Assembly: GCF_004366815.1 (NCBI RefSeq)
Contig: NZ_SORI01000002.1
Location: 124,001-188,000 of the forward strand
DNA: 64,000 nt
Direction of reading: 5' to 3'
From: Aminivibrio pyruvatiphilus
Lineage (GTDB): Bacteria > Synergistota > Synergistia > Synergistales > Aminobacteriaceae
Shown here piece after piece: positions 42,298 through 51,268 of this stretch (its first letter is position 1; each line of letters opens with the position of its first letter). Position numbers and translations under genes: made by a program. The notes under the pieces were generated by a model that did not search any database, had not been told where the DNA came from, and saw nothing but the letters and a program-made list of their open reading frames with translations.

Positions 42298-43673
42298 GCT
42301 GCCCGAGGATCATTCTTGCCGGGACAAACAGCGGCTCAGGCAAGACCACCGTCACCATGGGGATCGCAGCCGCCCTCTCCGCACGGGGACTGGCGGTGCA
42401 GCCCTTCAAGGCCGGACCTGACTATATCGACCCCGGATTCCATTCAGCCGCGGCGGGGCGCCCCTGCAGGAACCTCGACACCATGCTCCTGCCCAGAGGG
42501 AGCATCCTGGAGCTCTTTTCCCGGAGCACCGCCGGGGCCGATATTGCCGTCATCGAGGGCGTGATGGGCCTTTTCGACGGGGCGGGCGCCCTGGACGAAC
42601 GGGGAAGCACCGCCCACCTGGCGAAGATCCTCGCCGCTCCGGTGGTGCTCGTGGTGAACGGAAAAGCCATGGCGCGAAGCGCCGCCGCCCTGGTGGCGGG
42701 ATTCGCCCGGTTCGACCGGAGAGTGGCTGTGAAGGCCGTGATCTTCAACAACCTGGGCAGCGAGGGGCATTACCGCATCCTCAGGGAAGCGGTGGAGACG
42801 GAAACGGGCATCCCCGTCCTCGGCTACCTTCCCAGGAGCGAATCCATCGCCCTCCCCGAGCGGCACCTCGGGCTCACACCGGCGGCGGAGCACGGCGCCA
42901 TAGGCGAGCTGACGGAAAGGGTCCGCAGGCTGACCGGGGAGCATATCGACGTTGACCGCCTGGTCTCCCTTGCCGGTGCGGCGCCGGACCTCCCGGCCTT
43001 CAGGCCCTCCCTCTTCTCCTCACCCCCGGCGGCTGAGGCGCGGATCGCCGTGGCCCTGGACGAGGCCTTTCACTTTTACTACCATGACAACCTGGACATC
43101 CTGGAGCACCTCGGCGCAGAGCTCCTTCCCTTCAGCCCCCTGCGGGACAGGGATCTCCCGGCGGGGACGGAGGGCATCTATATCGGCGGAGGCTTTCCCG
43201 AGGAGTTCGCCGGCCCGCTGGCCGGAAACGCCCCCATCCGGGAAGCGATACGATCCGCCGCTGAAGGAGGGCTCCCCGTCCTGGCCGAGTGCGGCGGGCT
43301 GATGTACCTTGCGGAGCGGCTCGAGGACCGGCAGGGGGCGGTCCACCCCATGGCAGGGGTGTTCCCCGGCGTCACGAGGATGGGAAAACGGCTCCAGGCC
43401 CTGGGCTACTGCACCGGCAGGCTGGAGCGGTCCGTCCTTCCGGGAGCGAAGGGCGCGGCGCTGAAGGGGCATCTCTTCCACTGGTCCCTGTACGACAGCG
43501 AGGGCAGCGATCATCTTCTCTCCCTGCGCCTCGAGAAAAACGGGAAGGTCTTCCGGGACGGCCCGGCGGTGAAGAACGCTTTCGCCTCCTACCTCCACCT
43601 CCACTTTGGAACGAACCCGGCCCCGGCGAAGCGGTTCCTCAGGACCGCCGCCGGGAGAGCGGGAAGAAAATAA
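42294..43673 (+). CDS. cbiA: Cobyrinate a,c-diamide synthase
   Basis: 459-residue glutamine-dependent amidase of the CbiA/CobB type. P-loop GTNSGSGKT, KAGPDYIDPGFH, VIEGVMGLFDG; C-terminal amidotransferase domain with LAECGGLMYLAE (Cys nucleophile) and YIGGGFPEEFA. GTG start inside the cobA stop (GTGA). CbiA indicates that corrin rings are amidated de novo, so ring-building genes should exist elsewhere in the genome. Confidence 0.94.
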   Translation: MSCPRIILAGTNSGSGKTTVTMGIAAALSARGLAVQPFKAGPDYIDPGFHSAAAGRPCRNLDTMLLPRGSILELFSRSTAGADIAVIEGVMGLFDGAGALDERGSTAHLAKILAAPVVLVVNGKAMARSAAALVAGFARFDRRVAVKAVIFNNLGSEGHYRILREAVETETGIPVLGYLPRSESIALPERHLGLTPAAEHGAIGELTERVRRLTGEHIDVDRLVSLAGAAPDLPAFRPSLFSSPPAAEARIAVALDEAFHFYYHDNLDILEHLGAELLPFSPLRDRDLPAGTEGIYIGGGFPEEFAGPLAGNAPIREAIRSAAEGGLPVLAECGGLMYLAERLEDRQGAVHPMAGVFPGVTRMGKRLQALGYCTGRLERSVLPGAKGAALKGHLFHWSLYDSEGSDHLLSLRLEKNGKVFRDGPAVKNAFASYLHLHFGTNPAPAKRFLRTAAGRAGRK

Positions 43674-43679
43674 CAAAAA

Positions 43680-43703
43680 CCCCCGGATGGAAAAATCCGG
43701 GGG
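43680..43703 (-). terminator. Terminator of rpoD
   Basis: CCCCCGGAT / ATCCGGGGG stem with a 6-nt loop followed on the minus strand by TTTTTGTTATTTT, 14 bp after the rpoD stop; it also separates the convergent cbiA. Confidence 0.85.
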
Positions 43704-43717
43704 CTTCGCTGTCTTCG

Positions 43718-44920
43718 CTAATCGAGGAAATCCTTGAGCTTCTTGCTCCTGCTGGGGTGGCGGAGTTTCCTGAGGGCCTTGGCCTCGATCTGCCGGATGC
43801 GTTCCCTGGTGACGCCGAACCGCTTTCCCACTTCCTCGAGGGTGTAGGACCGGCCGTCCTCGAGGCCGAAGCGGAAGTGGAGCACCTCCCGCTCCCGCTC
43901 GGAGAGGGCGTCCAGCATCTCCTCGATCTGCTCGTGGAGCAGGTGCCCGGCGGCGGCCTCCTCGGGGCTGGGAAGATCCCTGTCCTCGATGAAGTCGCCG
44001 AGCTGACTGTCCTCCTCCTCGCCTATGGGAGTTTCGAGGGAGACGGGCAGCTGGGCGATGCGGCGGATCTCCTCCACCTTGGACGGCTCGATCTCCATTT
44101 CACCGGCAATCTCCTCGTCGGTGGGCTCCCGGCCCAGGCGCTGGACCAGCTGCCGGGAGATGCGGACCATCTTGTTGATGGTCTCCACCATGTGCACCGG
44201 AACACGGATCGTCCGGGCCTGGTCGGCGATGGCCCTGGTGATGGCCTGCCGGATCCACCAGGTGGCGTAGGTGCTGAACTTGAACCCCTTCCGGTAGTCG
44301 AACTTCTCCACCGCGCGGATGAGGCCCAGGTTTCCTTCCTGGATGAGGTCGAGGAAGAGCATCCCCCGGCCGATGTACTTCTTGGCGATGCTCACCACGA
44401 GACGGAGGTTGGCGTCCACGATCTTCTTCTTCGCCGTCTCGTCGCCGGCCTCCACGCGCTTGGCCAGAGCGACCTCCTCCGCCGCGTCGAGAAGGGGAAC
44501 CTTCCCGATCTCCCGGAGGTACATGCGCACGGGGTCGGTAAGGGGTATGTCGTCGAGCTTCCCTATCTCCATGTCGATGGTCGGCTGGGCGAGCATGTCC
44601 TCGTCCACCGCGACGGCAACAGGTACCGCGACGGCCGCGGCCTCCTTCTCCTCGTTCACCATTTCGATTCCCATGTCCTGGAGCTCGGTCACCACGTTGT
44701 CGAGAATCTCTTCGCTCCAGTTTTCGACGGGGAGGTGCCGCTCGATATCCTTCTGGGTGAGGAAGCCCTTGCCCTGGCCTTCGGAGATGAGCTCCCGGAC
44801 CTTGCCCAGGTACTCGGCCATGTCTTCCCGCGACAGCTCTTCCTTCTTGACGACCTTCTCGTCCAGGATATCTTCCTTCTCCGCCAGAATATCCTTCTCG
44901 TTCAGAATGTCATTCTCCAT
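43718..44920 (-). CDS. rpoD: Primary sigma factor RpoD/SigA
   Basis: 400-residue housekeeping sigma factor. An N-terminal region 1.1-like part (residues 1-100) ends in an alanine/valine-rich linker; region 1.2/2 begins [17 protein letters not shown], region 2.3-2.4 reads [20 protein letters not shown], region 3 has [10 protein letters not shown], and region 4 contains [20 protein letters not shown] with the [11 protein letters not shown] end. A TATAAT with TG extension lies upstream at 45028-45033. dnaG, often next to rpoD, is not in the window. Confidence 0.96.
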   Translation of the reverse strand: MENDILNEKDILAEKEDILDEKVVKKEELSREDMAEYLGKVRELISEGQGKGFLTQKDIERHLPVENWSEEILDNVVTELQDMGIEMVNEEKEAAAVAVPVAVAVDEDMLAQPTIDMEIGKLDDIPLTDPVRMYLREIGKVPLLDAAEEVALAKRVEAGDETAKKKIVDANLRLVVSIAKKYIGRGMLFLDLIQEGNLGLIRAVEKFDYRKGFKFSTYATWWIRQAITRAIADQARTIRVPVHMVETINKMVRISRQLVQRLGREPTDEEIAGEMEIEPSKVEEIRRIAQLPVSLETPIGEEEDSQLGDFIEDRDLPSPEEAAAGHLLHEQIEEMLDALSEREREVLHFRFGLEDGRSYTLEEVGKRFGVTRERIRQIEAKALRKLRHPSRSKKLKDFLD

Positions 44921-45027
44921 CGAGCAACCAATCCCCTTTTCACTACGGCAAGAACGGTCCTGACTTCCCTTCCGGGAATCGGGGCCGTTTCAAAGTTCTC
45001 CTCCGCCTATTTTTTGAACGGACAAAT

Positions 45028-45056
45028 ATTATACCATACTTCAGTCAGCGGCAAGA
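45028..45056 (-). promoter_or_regulatory. Extended -10 promoter of rpoD
   Basis: TGGTATAAT on the minus strand (TATAAT at 45033-45028) sits across the stop of the upstream gene; the -35 (CTTGCC region) is weak. It allows rpoD to be transcribed independently of the cheV unit. Confidence 0.5.
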
Positions 45057-45712
45057 TCAAGGGTGAGGAACGGCGGAAAGGAGACTTCCGGCGAGGGCCC
45101 CACCCATTTCCTGGTTTCCTCGAACTCCATCTCGTAGAGCAGGCGGCTGATCTCAAGGTCCACAGGGTTGTCGGTCTCGTAGGGAATGAAGAACCTCCGG
45201 TATCCGAACTTTTCGGCGAAGAAGGGCATGTTCGCCTGGGAGGAGACGCTCTTCTCCAGGACGACGCCGAGCCTGTCCAGGAAGTCGTCCTCGCTGAAGA
45301 AGGGGTTGCCGCTGACCAGGATGATGGCCTTGAAGCTCTCGAGGATGATGTCCCTGTCCCAGAGAGTACAGAAGGAGACTCCTCCCTCGATGTCCCCCTG
45401 GCTTTCGAGGAGGGATCCCACGGCCTCCTCCATGGGGGCCGAGTAGCCGAAGAGCATGGTGAAGCCGAAATCGATCCGGCGCTGCTTGCCGGGAATGAAC
45501 ATGCTGTCCCGGAGCAGGGTTCCGGCATAGCCGCTCTGAAGGCTCGTGAGGCAGAAGAACTCGCTGCTCAGGCGCATTGACAGTGCGGCGATCCTGGAAA
45601 GGCGGCCGCTGTGGTGCGAATTTACGGACACGGGCTCATAGTCCACCCCGAGAGGAAACCACGGGGCAATCTGCATGTCCACATTGGAATCCCAGTAGGG
45701 AAGGGATGTCAT
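45041..45712 (-). CDS. Hypothetical protein coupled to CheV
   Basis: 223 residues, cytoplasmic, unrecognised. It starts MTSLPYWDSNVDMQIAPWFP; later parts include GFTMLFGYSAPMEEAVGSLL and a C-terminal FGYRRFFIPYETDNP segment. The ATG overlaps the cheV stop (ATGA), so it is translationally coupled to a chemotaxis coupling protein; a role in signalling or receptor modulation is possible but unsupported by motif. No membrane helices. Confidence 0.7.
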   Translation of the reverse strand: MTSLPYWDSNVDMQIAPWFPLGVDYEPVSVNSHHSGRLSRIAALSMRLSSEFFCLTSLQSGYAGTLLRDSMFIPGKQRRIDFGFTMLFGYSAPMEEAVGSLLESQGDIEGGVSFCTLWDRDIILESFKAIILVSGNPFFSEDDFLDRLGVVLEKSVSSQANMPFFAEKFGYRRFFIPYETDNPVDLEISRLLYEMEFEETRKWVGPSPEVSFPPFLTLDLAAD

Positions 45713-46638
45713 CCGGCTGAAACCTTCTTCTCCTTTTTCCTGCCGAGAAGTCCGCAGACATGGTCCACCAGCTCGGGAATCTCGGGCTTCGTGATCTGGG
45801 ACTCGGCGCCGACGCTCGCCGCCTTGACCTTGATATCCTTGGCCATGATGGAGGAAAAGACGATGATGGGGATAGTCCGGAACTCCGCATGCTCCTTCAC
45901 CCTCCGCGTGAGGGCCAGTCCGTCCAGCCGGGGCATCTCCACGTCGGTGATGAGAAGGTCGTAGGTCTCGCCCGGAGTGGAGAGCCTGTCCCATGCCTCC
46001 CTGCCGTCGACGGTGAGGACCACGTTATGGAAGCCTCCCTGGCCGAGCACGTCCGCAATCTGCTTCCGGATGAGGGGCGAGTCCTCGGCTACGAGAATCC
46101 TGTAGTCGTCGAGGTTTCCCAGGGGGGCTGTCATGGCCTTCGTCCTGACCGGGTCGATGGTGTACCGCTCCGACAGGGTGGGGTTCACCTTCTGGACGAT
46201 GGCCTCGTAGTCGAGCAGCAGCACGTTCCGGCTGTCCCTCTTGATGACGTAGAGGACGTACTCGCCGAGGAAGGTGCCCGTGAGGGTGGAGTCCAGCTCC
46301 TCGGAGTTGATGCGGTAAATCCGCTCCACAGCGTCCACCACGAAACCGAGCTTGACCTCGTTGAACTCGGCGATGATCACCTTGCTGTGCTCGAGGTCGA
46401 TTTTTCCGGGAATGCCGAGGTGCACCCTCAGGTCAAGCAGGGGAAGGACCTCTCCCCTCACCGAGGTAATGCCGATCATGGACGGGTGGGACTCGGGGAT
46501 GGTTCGGCAGCCGGGCCACCGGAGGATTTCACGGGTTTTGTCCACGTTGATGGCGAAGGTCTGGTCCCCCAGGAAAAAGACCACCACCTGCCATTCGTTG
46601 GTTCCCACTTCAGTTATAACTTTTTTGACTTCCTGCAT
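45709..46638 (-). CDS. cheV: Chemotaxis protein CheV (CheW domain plus receiver)
   Basis: 309 residues. The N-terminal CheW-like domain (residues about 15-160) includes EVLPLLDLRVHLGIPG and GFVVDAVERIYRI; the C-terminal receiver domain (about 180-305) has acidic pair in VAEDSPLIRK, phospho-acceptor Asp in LLITDVEMPRLDG and the Lys in SQITKPEIPE. It couples receptors to CheA with phosphorylation-dependent adaptation. ATG at 46638 has GGAGGAGGGAG; the longer frame is a shadow of the divergent MATE gene. It is divergent from the MATE exporter. Confidence 0.93.
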   Translation of the reverse strand: MQEVKKVITEVGTNEWQVVVFFLGDQTFAINVDKTREILRWPGCRTIPESHPSMIGITSVRGEVLPLLDLRVHLGIPGKIDLEHSKVIIAEFNEVKLGFVVDAVERIYRINSEELDSTLTGTFLGEYVLYVIKRDSRNVLLLDYEAIVQKVNPTLSERYTIDPVRTKAMTAPLGNLDDYRILVAEDSPLIRKQIADVLGQGGFHNVVLTVDGREAWDRLSTPGETYDLLITDVEMPRLDGLALTRRVKEHAEFRTIPIIVFSSIMAKDIKVKAASVGAESQITKPEIPELVDHVCGLLGRKKEKKVSAG

Positions 46639-46769
46639 TGGATCTCCCTCCTCCGGTCTTCCGTATGGTTCACCTGAAGCTACTATAGCCGAAGGACTGA
46701 CCTCCCACAAGCCCCGGGCCATCCCTTTCTGATATACTTCTGAAAAGAAAAGGGGAAGGGAGATGCGAC

Positions 46770-48155
46770 ATGGCCGACAACACCGAAGCACTGCGCTCCG
46801 GCCCCATGGGGGCCCTGCTCTTCCGCCTGTCCCTCCCGGCGGCCCTCGGCATGGCCGTCCAGGCATCCTACAGCCTTGTGGACGCCTTCTTCGTGGGGCA
46901 GGGAGTGGGCCCGGCCGGAATCACCGCCGTCTCCATGACCTTCCCCCTCCAGATGATCATCATGGCGGTGGCCCAGGCAGGGGGTGTCGGCGGCGCCTCG
47001 GTCATCTCCAGGAGCCTCGGGGCGGGCAGGCGGAAACGGGCGGAAAAGACGGCGGGGACCGTCTTCTTCGCCACCTGGGCCGCGGGCCTGCTTCTCTCCG
47101 TTCTGTGGATTCTCCTGGCTCCCTTCCTCCTCAGGCTCATAGGAACCAGCGGGGACATCCTTCCCCTGGCGGAGGAGTACGCCGCTGTGCTCTTCCTCGG
47201 AGCCCCCTTCTTCGCTTTTTCCATCACCGCCAACAACTTCGTCCGGGCGGAGGGGAACGCCTCCTTCGCCATGATGACCATGATCATTTCCGCAGGGATC
47301 AATACCCTCCTCGACCCCCTGTTCATTCTGGGGTTCGGGTGGGGGGTGCGGGGAGCCGCCTGGGCCACGGTCATCTCCCAGGGAGCGACCGCCCTCTGGC
47401 TGGGGTGGTATTACCTGGCAGGACGGAGCCTGGTGGCCTTCCGCTGGAAACACTTCCGTTTCCGGGCCTCCATCCTCGCCGAATGCATTTCCGTGGGAGC
47501 GGCCGCCTTCGCACGGCAGGGAGCGGCCAGCCTCTCCCTGCTGGCGGTGAACCTGGCCCTGGTCTCCACGGGGGGCGACGACGCCGTGGCGGCCTACGGC
47601 ATCGTGAACCGGGTGCTTCTCTTTGCCGTCATGCCCGTCTTCGGCATTGTCCAGGGGCTTCTTCCCGTGGTGGGGTTCAACTACGGGGCAAAACAGCACT
47701 GCCGGGTGGTGTCGGCCCTCCGCATTTCCATAGGGGCTTCCACGGTCCTCTGCGCCGCGGGGGCCGTGCTGTTCCTCACCGTTCCGGAAGAGATCACGGG
47801 GCTGTTCACATCTTCCCCCGCGGTCACGGCCCTCGGCACCGACGCAGCCCGGATGCTCGCCCTCGGAATGCCCCTCACGGGCTTCCAGATCATGGCGTCG
47901 GGTCTTTTCCAGGCCATCGGCAAGGCCCGCCCCTCCTTCGCCCTCTCCCTGCTCCGCCAGGTCATTTTTCTCATCCCCCTGGTGACGGTCCTCGCACCCG
48001 TCTTCGGCACGGCGGGGGTGTGGGCTTCCTTTCCCGCGGCGGACCTCTCCGCCGGCCTGGTGACATGGCTTCTGTACCGGAAAGAAATGCGCCGCCTCCG
48101 GCAAAGCTGCGGAAGCGGCGCTGAAGATTCCCCTGCGGAGACTGGAGAACGCTAG
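46770..48155 (+). CDS. MATE-family multidrug/sodium antiporter
   Basis: 461-residue polytopic membrane protein with two similar six-helix halves. MATE features: [20 protein letters not shown] near the start, [36 protein letters not shown], and in the second half [17 protein letters not shown]. Predicted to export cationic compounds with sodium or proton entry. Its TAG stop overlaps the stop of the convergent YyaL-type gene by 4 bp. Confidence 0.92.
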   Translation: MADNTEALRSGPMGALLFRLSLPAALGMAVQASYSLVDAFFVGQGVGPAGITAVSMTFPLQMIIMAVAQAGGVGGASVISRSLGAGRRKRAEKTAGTVFFATWAAGLLLSVLWILLAPFLLRLIGTSGDILPLAEEYAAVLFLGAPFFAFSITANNFVRAEGNASFAMMTMIISAGINTLLDPLFILGFGWGVRGAAWATVISQGATALWLGWYYLAGRSLVAFRWKHFRFRASILAECISVGAAAFARQGAASLSLLAVNLALVSTGGDDAVAAYGIVNRVLLFAVMPVFGIVQGLLPVVGFNYGAKQHCRVVSALRISIGASTVLCAAGAVLFLTVPEEITGLFTSSPAVTALGTDAARMLALGMPLTGFQIMASGLFQAIGKARPSFALSLLRQVIFLIPLVTVLAPVFGTAGVWASFPAADLSAGLVTWLLYRKEMRRLRQSCGSGAEDSPAETGER

Positions 48156-49969
48156 AACATCAGGACCGCCGTGAGAAGGTGGGCGTGGGAGAGAGGGTAT
48201 TTTGAAACGTGCCCCGAGAAGGCTCCCCCGATACGCCGGGCATGGTCCGGGAAGTCCTTCCTTCCGGCCGGACCGGCGAGACGGATGAAGTTCGCCATGG
48301 CCACGGCGTTTCCGGAGGGTATGGCCCCGTCGTAGGCTTCCTTCCTGCGGAGGAAGAGATTTGCGTCCTGCCCCCCGTGGGGAAAGAATCCTCCCCTCTT
48401 CCCGTCGGCAAATTCCTCCAGGAGGATGTCCATGAGTTTCGCCGCGGAAAGGACGTATTCCTTCTTTCCGGTGACAGCGCCGAGCTCCGTCAGGCCCCAG
48501 GCGAGAAAGGCGTAATCGTCAAGAAATCCGGGAATGGCGGCGTCCCTGTCCCGGTACCTGTGGAGCAGCCTGCCGGTCTTCTCCCGAAGCTTGAGTTCGA
48601 TGAACCGGGCCGCCTTTTCCGCCGCCGTCACCCAGTCCTTCCGCCCGAACACGCTCCCCGCCAGGGAGAGTCCGGCGATCATGAGACCGTTCCAGTCGGT
48701 GAGGATCTTGTCGTCCAGCAGGGGCGCGGGGCGTTTCCTGCGTTCGGCGAGCAGCTTTTCCCTGCAGGAGGCAAGCAGCCCGCCGAGCTCCTCCGGCTCC
48801 AGGGAGAACCGCGCCGCCGCCTCGGCGGGAGGAACGGCCATGTAGAGCACGTTGTCCCCCAGGATGCGTCCCGTAACCTCGTTTTTGAAGTTGCCCCCCC
48901 GGAGAACGCCGTAGGAGTGCAGGAAAACTCCTGCCTCCTCCCGGGAGAGAGTGTTCCGGATCTGCTCCTCCGTCCAGAGGTAGTATTTCCCCTCCTCTCC
49001 CTCGCTGTCGGCGTCGAAGGCGGAATAGAATCCCCCCTCCGGGGAGGTCATTTCCCGGAGCACAAACCCGGCAAGGTCTTCGGCGAACGCTTCGAAAAGA
49101 GGGTCCGGCTTCTCCCTGTGGAATTCCGACACGGTATGGAGAAGCAGCGCCTGGTCGTAGAGCATTTTCTCGAAGTGGGGCAGAACCCACCGGCGGTCCG
49201 TGGCGTACCGGGCAATGCCTCCCCCCAGGTGATCGTGTATGCCCCCTGCCCAGATGCGGGACAGGGTATTCTTTGCCATGGAAAAGGCCGACCCTTCTCC
49301 GAAGCGCTTCCAGTAGTGAAACAGGAAGAGAAGCCACGACGGCATGGGGAATTTCGGCTCCTTCGAGAAACCGCCCCACTGGGGGTCGTATCCCCGGGAC
49401 AGCTCGTCGAAGGCGGCCTTCGCCTGGGCCTGTCCCGGGAGGGGGCCCGCCGCGGGAAGGGCCTCTTTCAGCAGGGTCTCCCGGATGCTTCCGGCGGACT
49501 GCATCACCTGCTCTCTCCGGGTCTTCCAGAGCCACTTCACCCTGGGGACCATGTCCACCATGCCGGGCCTGCCCGCCGTCCCCCTCTTGGGCAGGTAGGT
49601 GGCGGCGAAGAAGGGCAGCCCTTCCGGGGTGAGAAAGACGTTCAGGGGCCATCCCCCGCTGCCGTTCATCATCTGGCAGACCGCCATGAAGTTCCCGTCG
49701 ATGTCGGGACGCTCTTCCCGGTCCACCTTCACCGGAACGCAGGCGTCGTTCAGGAGGTTCGCCACCTCGCCGTCGCTGAAGGATTCCCGCTCCATCACGT
49801 GGCACCAGTGGCAGGTGGCGTAGCCTATGGAGACGAAGAGGGGCTTGTCCTCCTCCCTGGCCTTCCGGAAGGCATCGTCGCCCCAGGGGTGCCAGTTCAC
49901 CGGATTGTCGGCGTGCTGCAGCAGGTAGGGGGATTTCTCCCCGGCGAGCAGGTTTCTGCGCCCTGTCAT
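48152..49969 (-). CDS. YyaL-type thioredoxin-domain/glycoside-hydrolase-fold protein, 3' truncated
   Basis: 605 residues of the thioredoxin-domain protein family (DUF255/YyaL, spermatogenesis-associated 20-like). N-terminus [20 protein letters not shown], active CxxC at C53-x-x-C56 in [15 protein letters not shown], then the alpha/alpha-barrel part ([28 protein letters not shown]). Relatives are about 670-690 residues; here the protein stops right after [12 protein letters not shown], so the last 70 or so residues are missing and the stop falls in the overlap with the MATE gene. ATGA overlap with the upstream HAD gene. Function of the family is unclear. Confidence 0.85.
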   Translation of the reverse strand: MTGRRNLLAGEKSPYLLQHADNPVNWHPWGDDAFRKAREEDKPLFVSIGYATCHWCHVMERESFSDGEVANLLNDACVPVKVDREERPDIDGNFMAVCQMMNGSGGWPLNVFLTPEGLPFFAATYLPKRGTAGRPGMVDMVPRVKWLWKTRREQVMQSAGSIRETLLKEALPAAGPLPGQAQAKAAFDELSRGYDPQWGGFSKEPKFPMPSWLLFLFHYWKRFGEGSAFSMAKNTLSRIWAGGIHDHLGGGIARYATDRRWVLPHFEKMLYDQALLLHTVSEFHREKPDPLFEAFAEDLAGFVLREMTSPEGGFYSAFDADSEGEEGKYYLWTEEQIRNTLSREEAGVFLHSYGVLRGGNFKNEVTGRILGDNVLYMAVPPAEAAARFSLEPEELGGLLASCREKLLAERRKRPAPLLDDKILTDWNGLMIAGLSLAGSVFGRKDWVTAAEKAARFIELKLREKTGRLLHRYRDRDAAIPGFLDDYAFLAWGLTELGAVTGKKEYVLSAAKLMDILLEEFADGKRGGFFPHGGQDANLFLRRKEAYDGAIPSGNAVAMANFIRLAGPAGRKDFPDHARRIGGAFSGHVSKYPLSHAHLLTAVLMF

Positions 49970-50604
49970 GACGCTGCCCCGTTCCACAGGGGGAGCAGTT
50001 CCTCGATGGCGTCCATCACTTTCCACGCTCCCGCCCCGACAAGGCCCTCCGGGGGAAAATTCCCGCTTGTGAGCCCAACGGACCGGATCCCTGCCGCAGC
50101 CGCAGCCGTCATGTCGTCCGCCGTATCTCCCACGAAGAGGGTGTCATCCTTCCCGAACCCCAGTTCGGCCATACCCTTCAGGATCATGTCCGGGGCAGGC
50201 TTGGCGTTCTCCACATCACCCATGCCCACTACGGATCGGAAATATCCGGAGAGCCCGGTGGCCTTCAGCGGATTGACCGGCGACTGCCGGTTGGAGGCTA
50301 TTCCGAGGGCCACTCCCTTCTCCGTGAGAGCCTCGAGAACCGATACTGTTCCGGGGAAGGGGAAAATACCCGCAAACTCCTGCTCAAGAAAAAGGGCCCT
50401 GAACTCGGTGAGCCACTCCTCGTCAAAACGGTTCCATATCTTCATCCAGGATTCACGGATGGGAAGCCCGATAACGGACAGCACCTGCTCCCGGGTCACC
50501 GGAGGAAGCCCCTGCCGCTCCGCCACCATGTTCATGGTGTCCCTGATGGCGTAGCTGCTGTCCACGAGGGTCATGTCGAAGTCAAAAATCACGCATCGAA
50601 ACAC
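49966..50604 (-). CDS. HAD-superfamily phosphatase (phosphoglycolate phosphatase-like)
   Basis: About 212 residues, HAD subfamily IA. Motif [12 protein letters not shown] (nucleophile Asp8, acid Asp10), motif II ASNRQSP, motif III lysine in ENAKPAPD, motif [11 protein letters not shown]. Resembles phosphoglycolate phosphatase or pyrophosphatase PpaX. GTG at 50604 is preferred because AGAGGTGG lies at proper distance; a longer GTG start at 50625 is possible. Coupled to the YyaL-type gene. Confidence 0.88.
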   Translation of the reverse strand: MFRCVIFDFDMTLVDSSYAIRDTMNMVAERQGLPPVTREQVLSVIGLPIRESWMKIWNRFDEEWLTEFRALFLEQEFAGIFPFPGTVSVLEALTEKGVALGIASNRQSPVNPLKATGLSGYFRSVVGMGDVENAKPAPDMILKGMAELGFGKDDTLFVGDTADDMTAAAAAGIRSVGLTSGNFPPEGLVGAGAWKVMDAIEELLPLWNGAAS

Positions 50605-50651
50605 TCCATACCACCTCTTTCTCACTTCTCTTTAATGGTACCCTGCGGCCG

Positions 50652-50690
50652 GAAAAAAGAAAAGGACCGCCCCGGAGGACGGCCCCCTGA
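50652..50690 (-). terminator. Candidate terminator of the iorAB operon
   Basis: Imperfect GC-rich stem (GGACCGCC with GGACGGCC region, one bulge) followed on the minus strand by TTTTCTTTTTT, beginning 12 bp after the iorB stop. Confidence 0.55.
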
Positions 50691-50701
50691 AACTTCTGAA
50701 A

Positions 50702-51268
50702 TCACTGCCCCTCCAGCACCTTCAGGTTTTCCGCCAGCACCCTCTCCGGGAGAAGGTCCTCCAGGGCCTTCCGGTAGTGCTTCATTTCCACGCCGGGGAT
50801 GAGCCCCTCCTTTGCCGCCCTCGACAGCAGGGCCACGTTCTGCATCCTCACGTCGGGAAGGTCCCTCTTTTCCGCTAAATGCCGGACGTTCAGCCGGCGG
50901 CAGGCCTCCTCCACGTCTCCGACGGTGACGGCGTCGGCCTTCCCGAGACGGACGTCCAGGGGCTGCCAAAGGGTGTCGAAATAGAGCAGAACCCCTCCGG
51001 AGGCTGCATAGGCCTCCACTGCACGCAGGGCCTCGGTGCGCTCCAGGGCGAGGACCAGGGACGCGGAGCCCTTTCTCACCAGCGGGGTGGACACCTCCCC
51101 GCCGATCCTGATGAAGGATTCCACCATACCGCCCCGCTGGGCAAGGCCGTGGGTGTCCACGCCGCAGACGGAAAGGCCCGCATGATCGGCGGCGCGAATG
51201 ACCGCCTCGCTCAGGAGCCCGATCCCCTGGCCTCCCACGCCGGACATGTAGATATCGAACCGCTTCAT
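50702..51268 (-). CDS. iorB: Indolepyruvate:ferredoxin oxidoreductase, beta subunit
   Basis: 188-residue gamma-type domain subunit of the 2-oxoacid:ferredoxin oxidoreductase family. MSGVGGQGIGLLSEAVIRAA and DTHGLAQRGGMVESFIRIG are characteristic of IorB. With IorA it oxidatively decarboxylates aryl pyruvates from aromatic amino acids, reducing ferredoxin. ATGA overlap with iorA. Confidence 0.93.
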   Translation of the reverse strand: MKRFDIYMSGVGGQGIGLLSEAVIRAADHAGLSVCGVDTHGLAQRGGMVESFIRIGGEVSTPLVRKGSASLVLALERTEALRAVEAYAASGGVLLYFDTLWQPLDVRLGKADAVTVGDVEEACRRLNVRHLAEKRDLPDVRMQNVALLSRAAKEGLIPGVEMKHYRKALEDLLPERVLAENLKVLEGQ

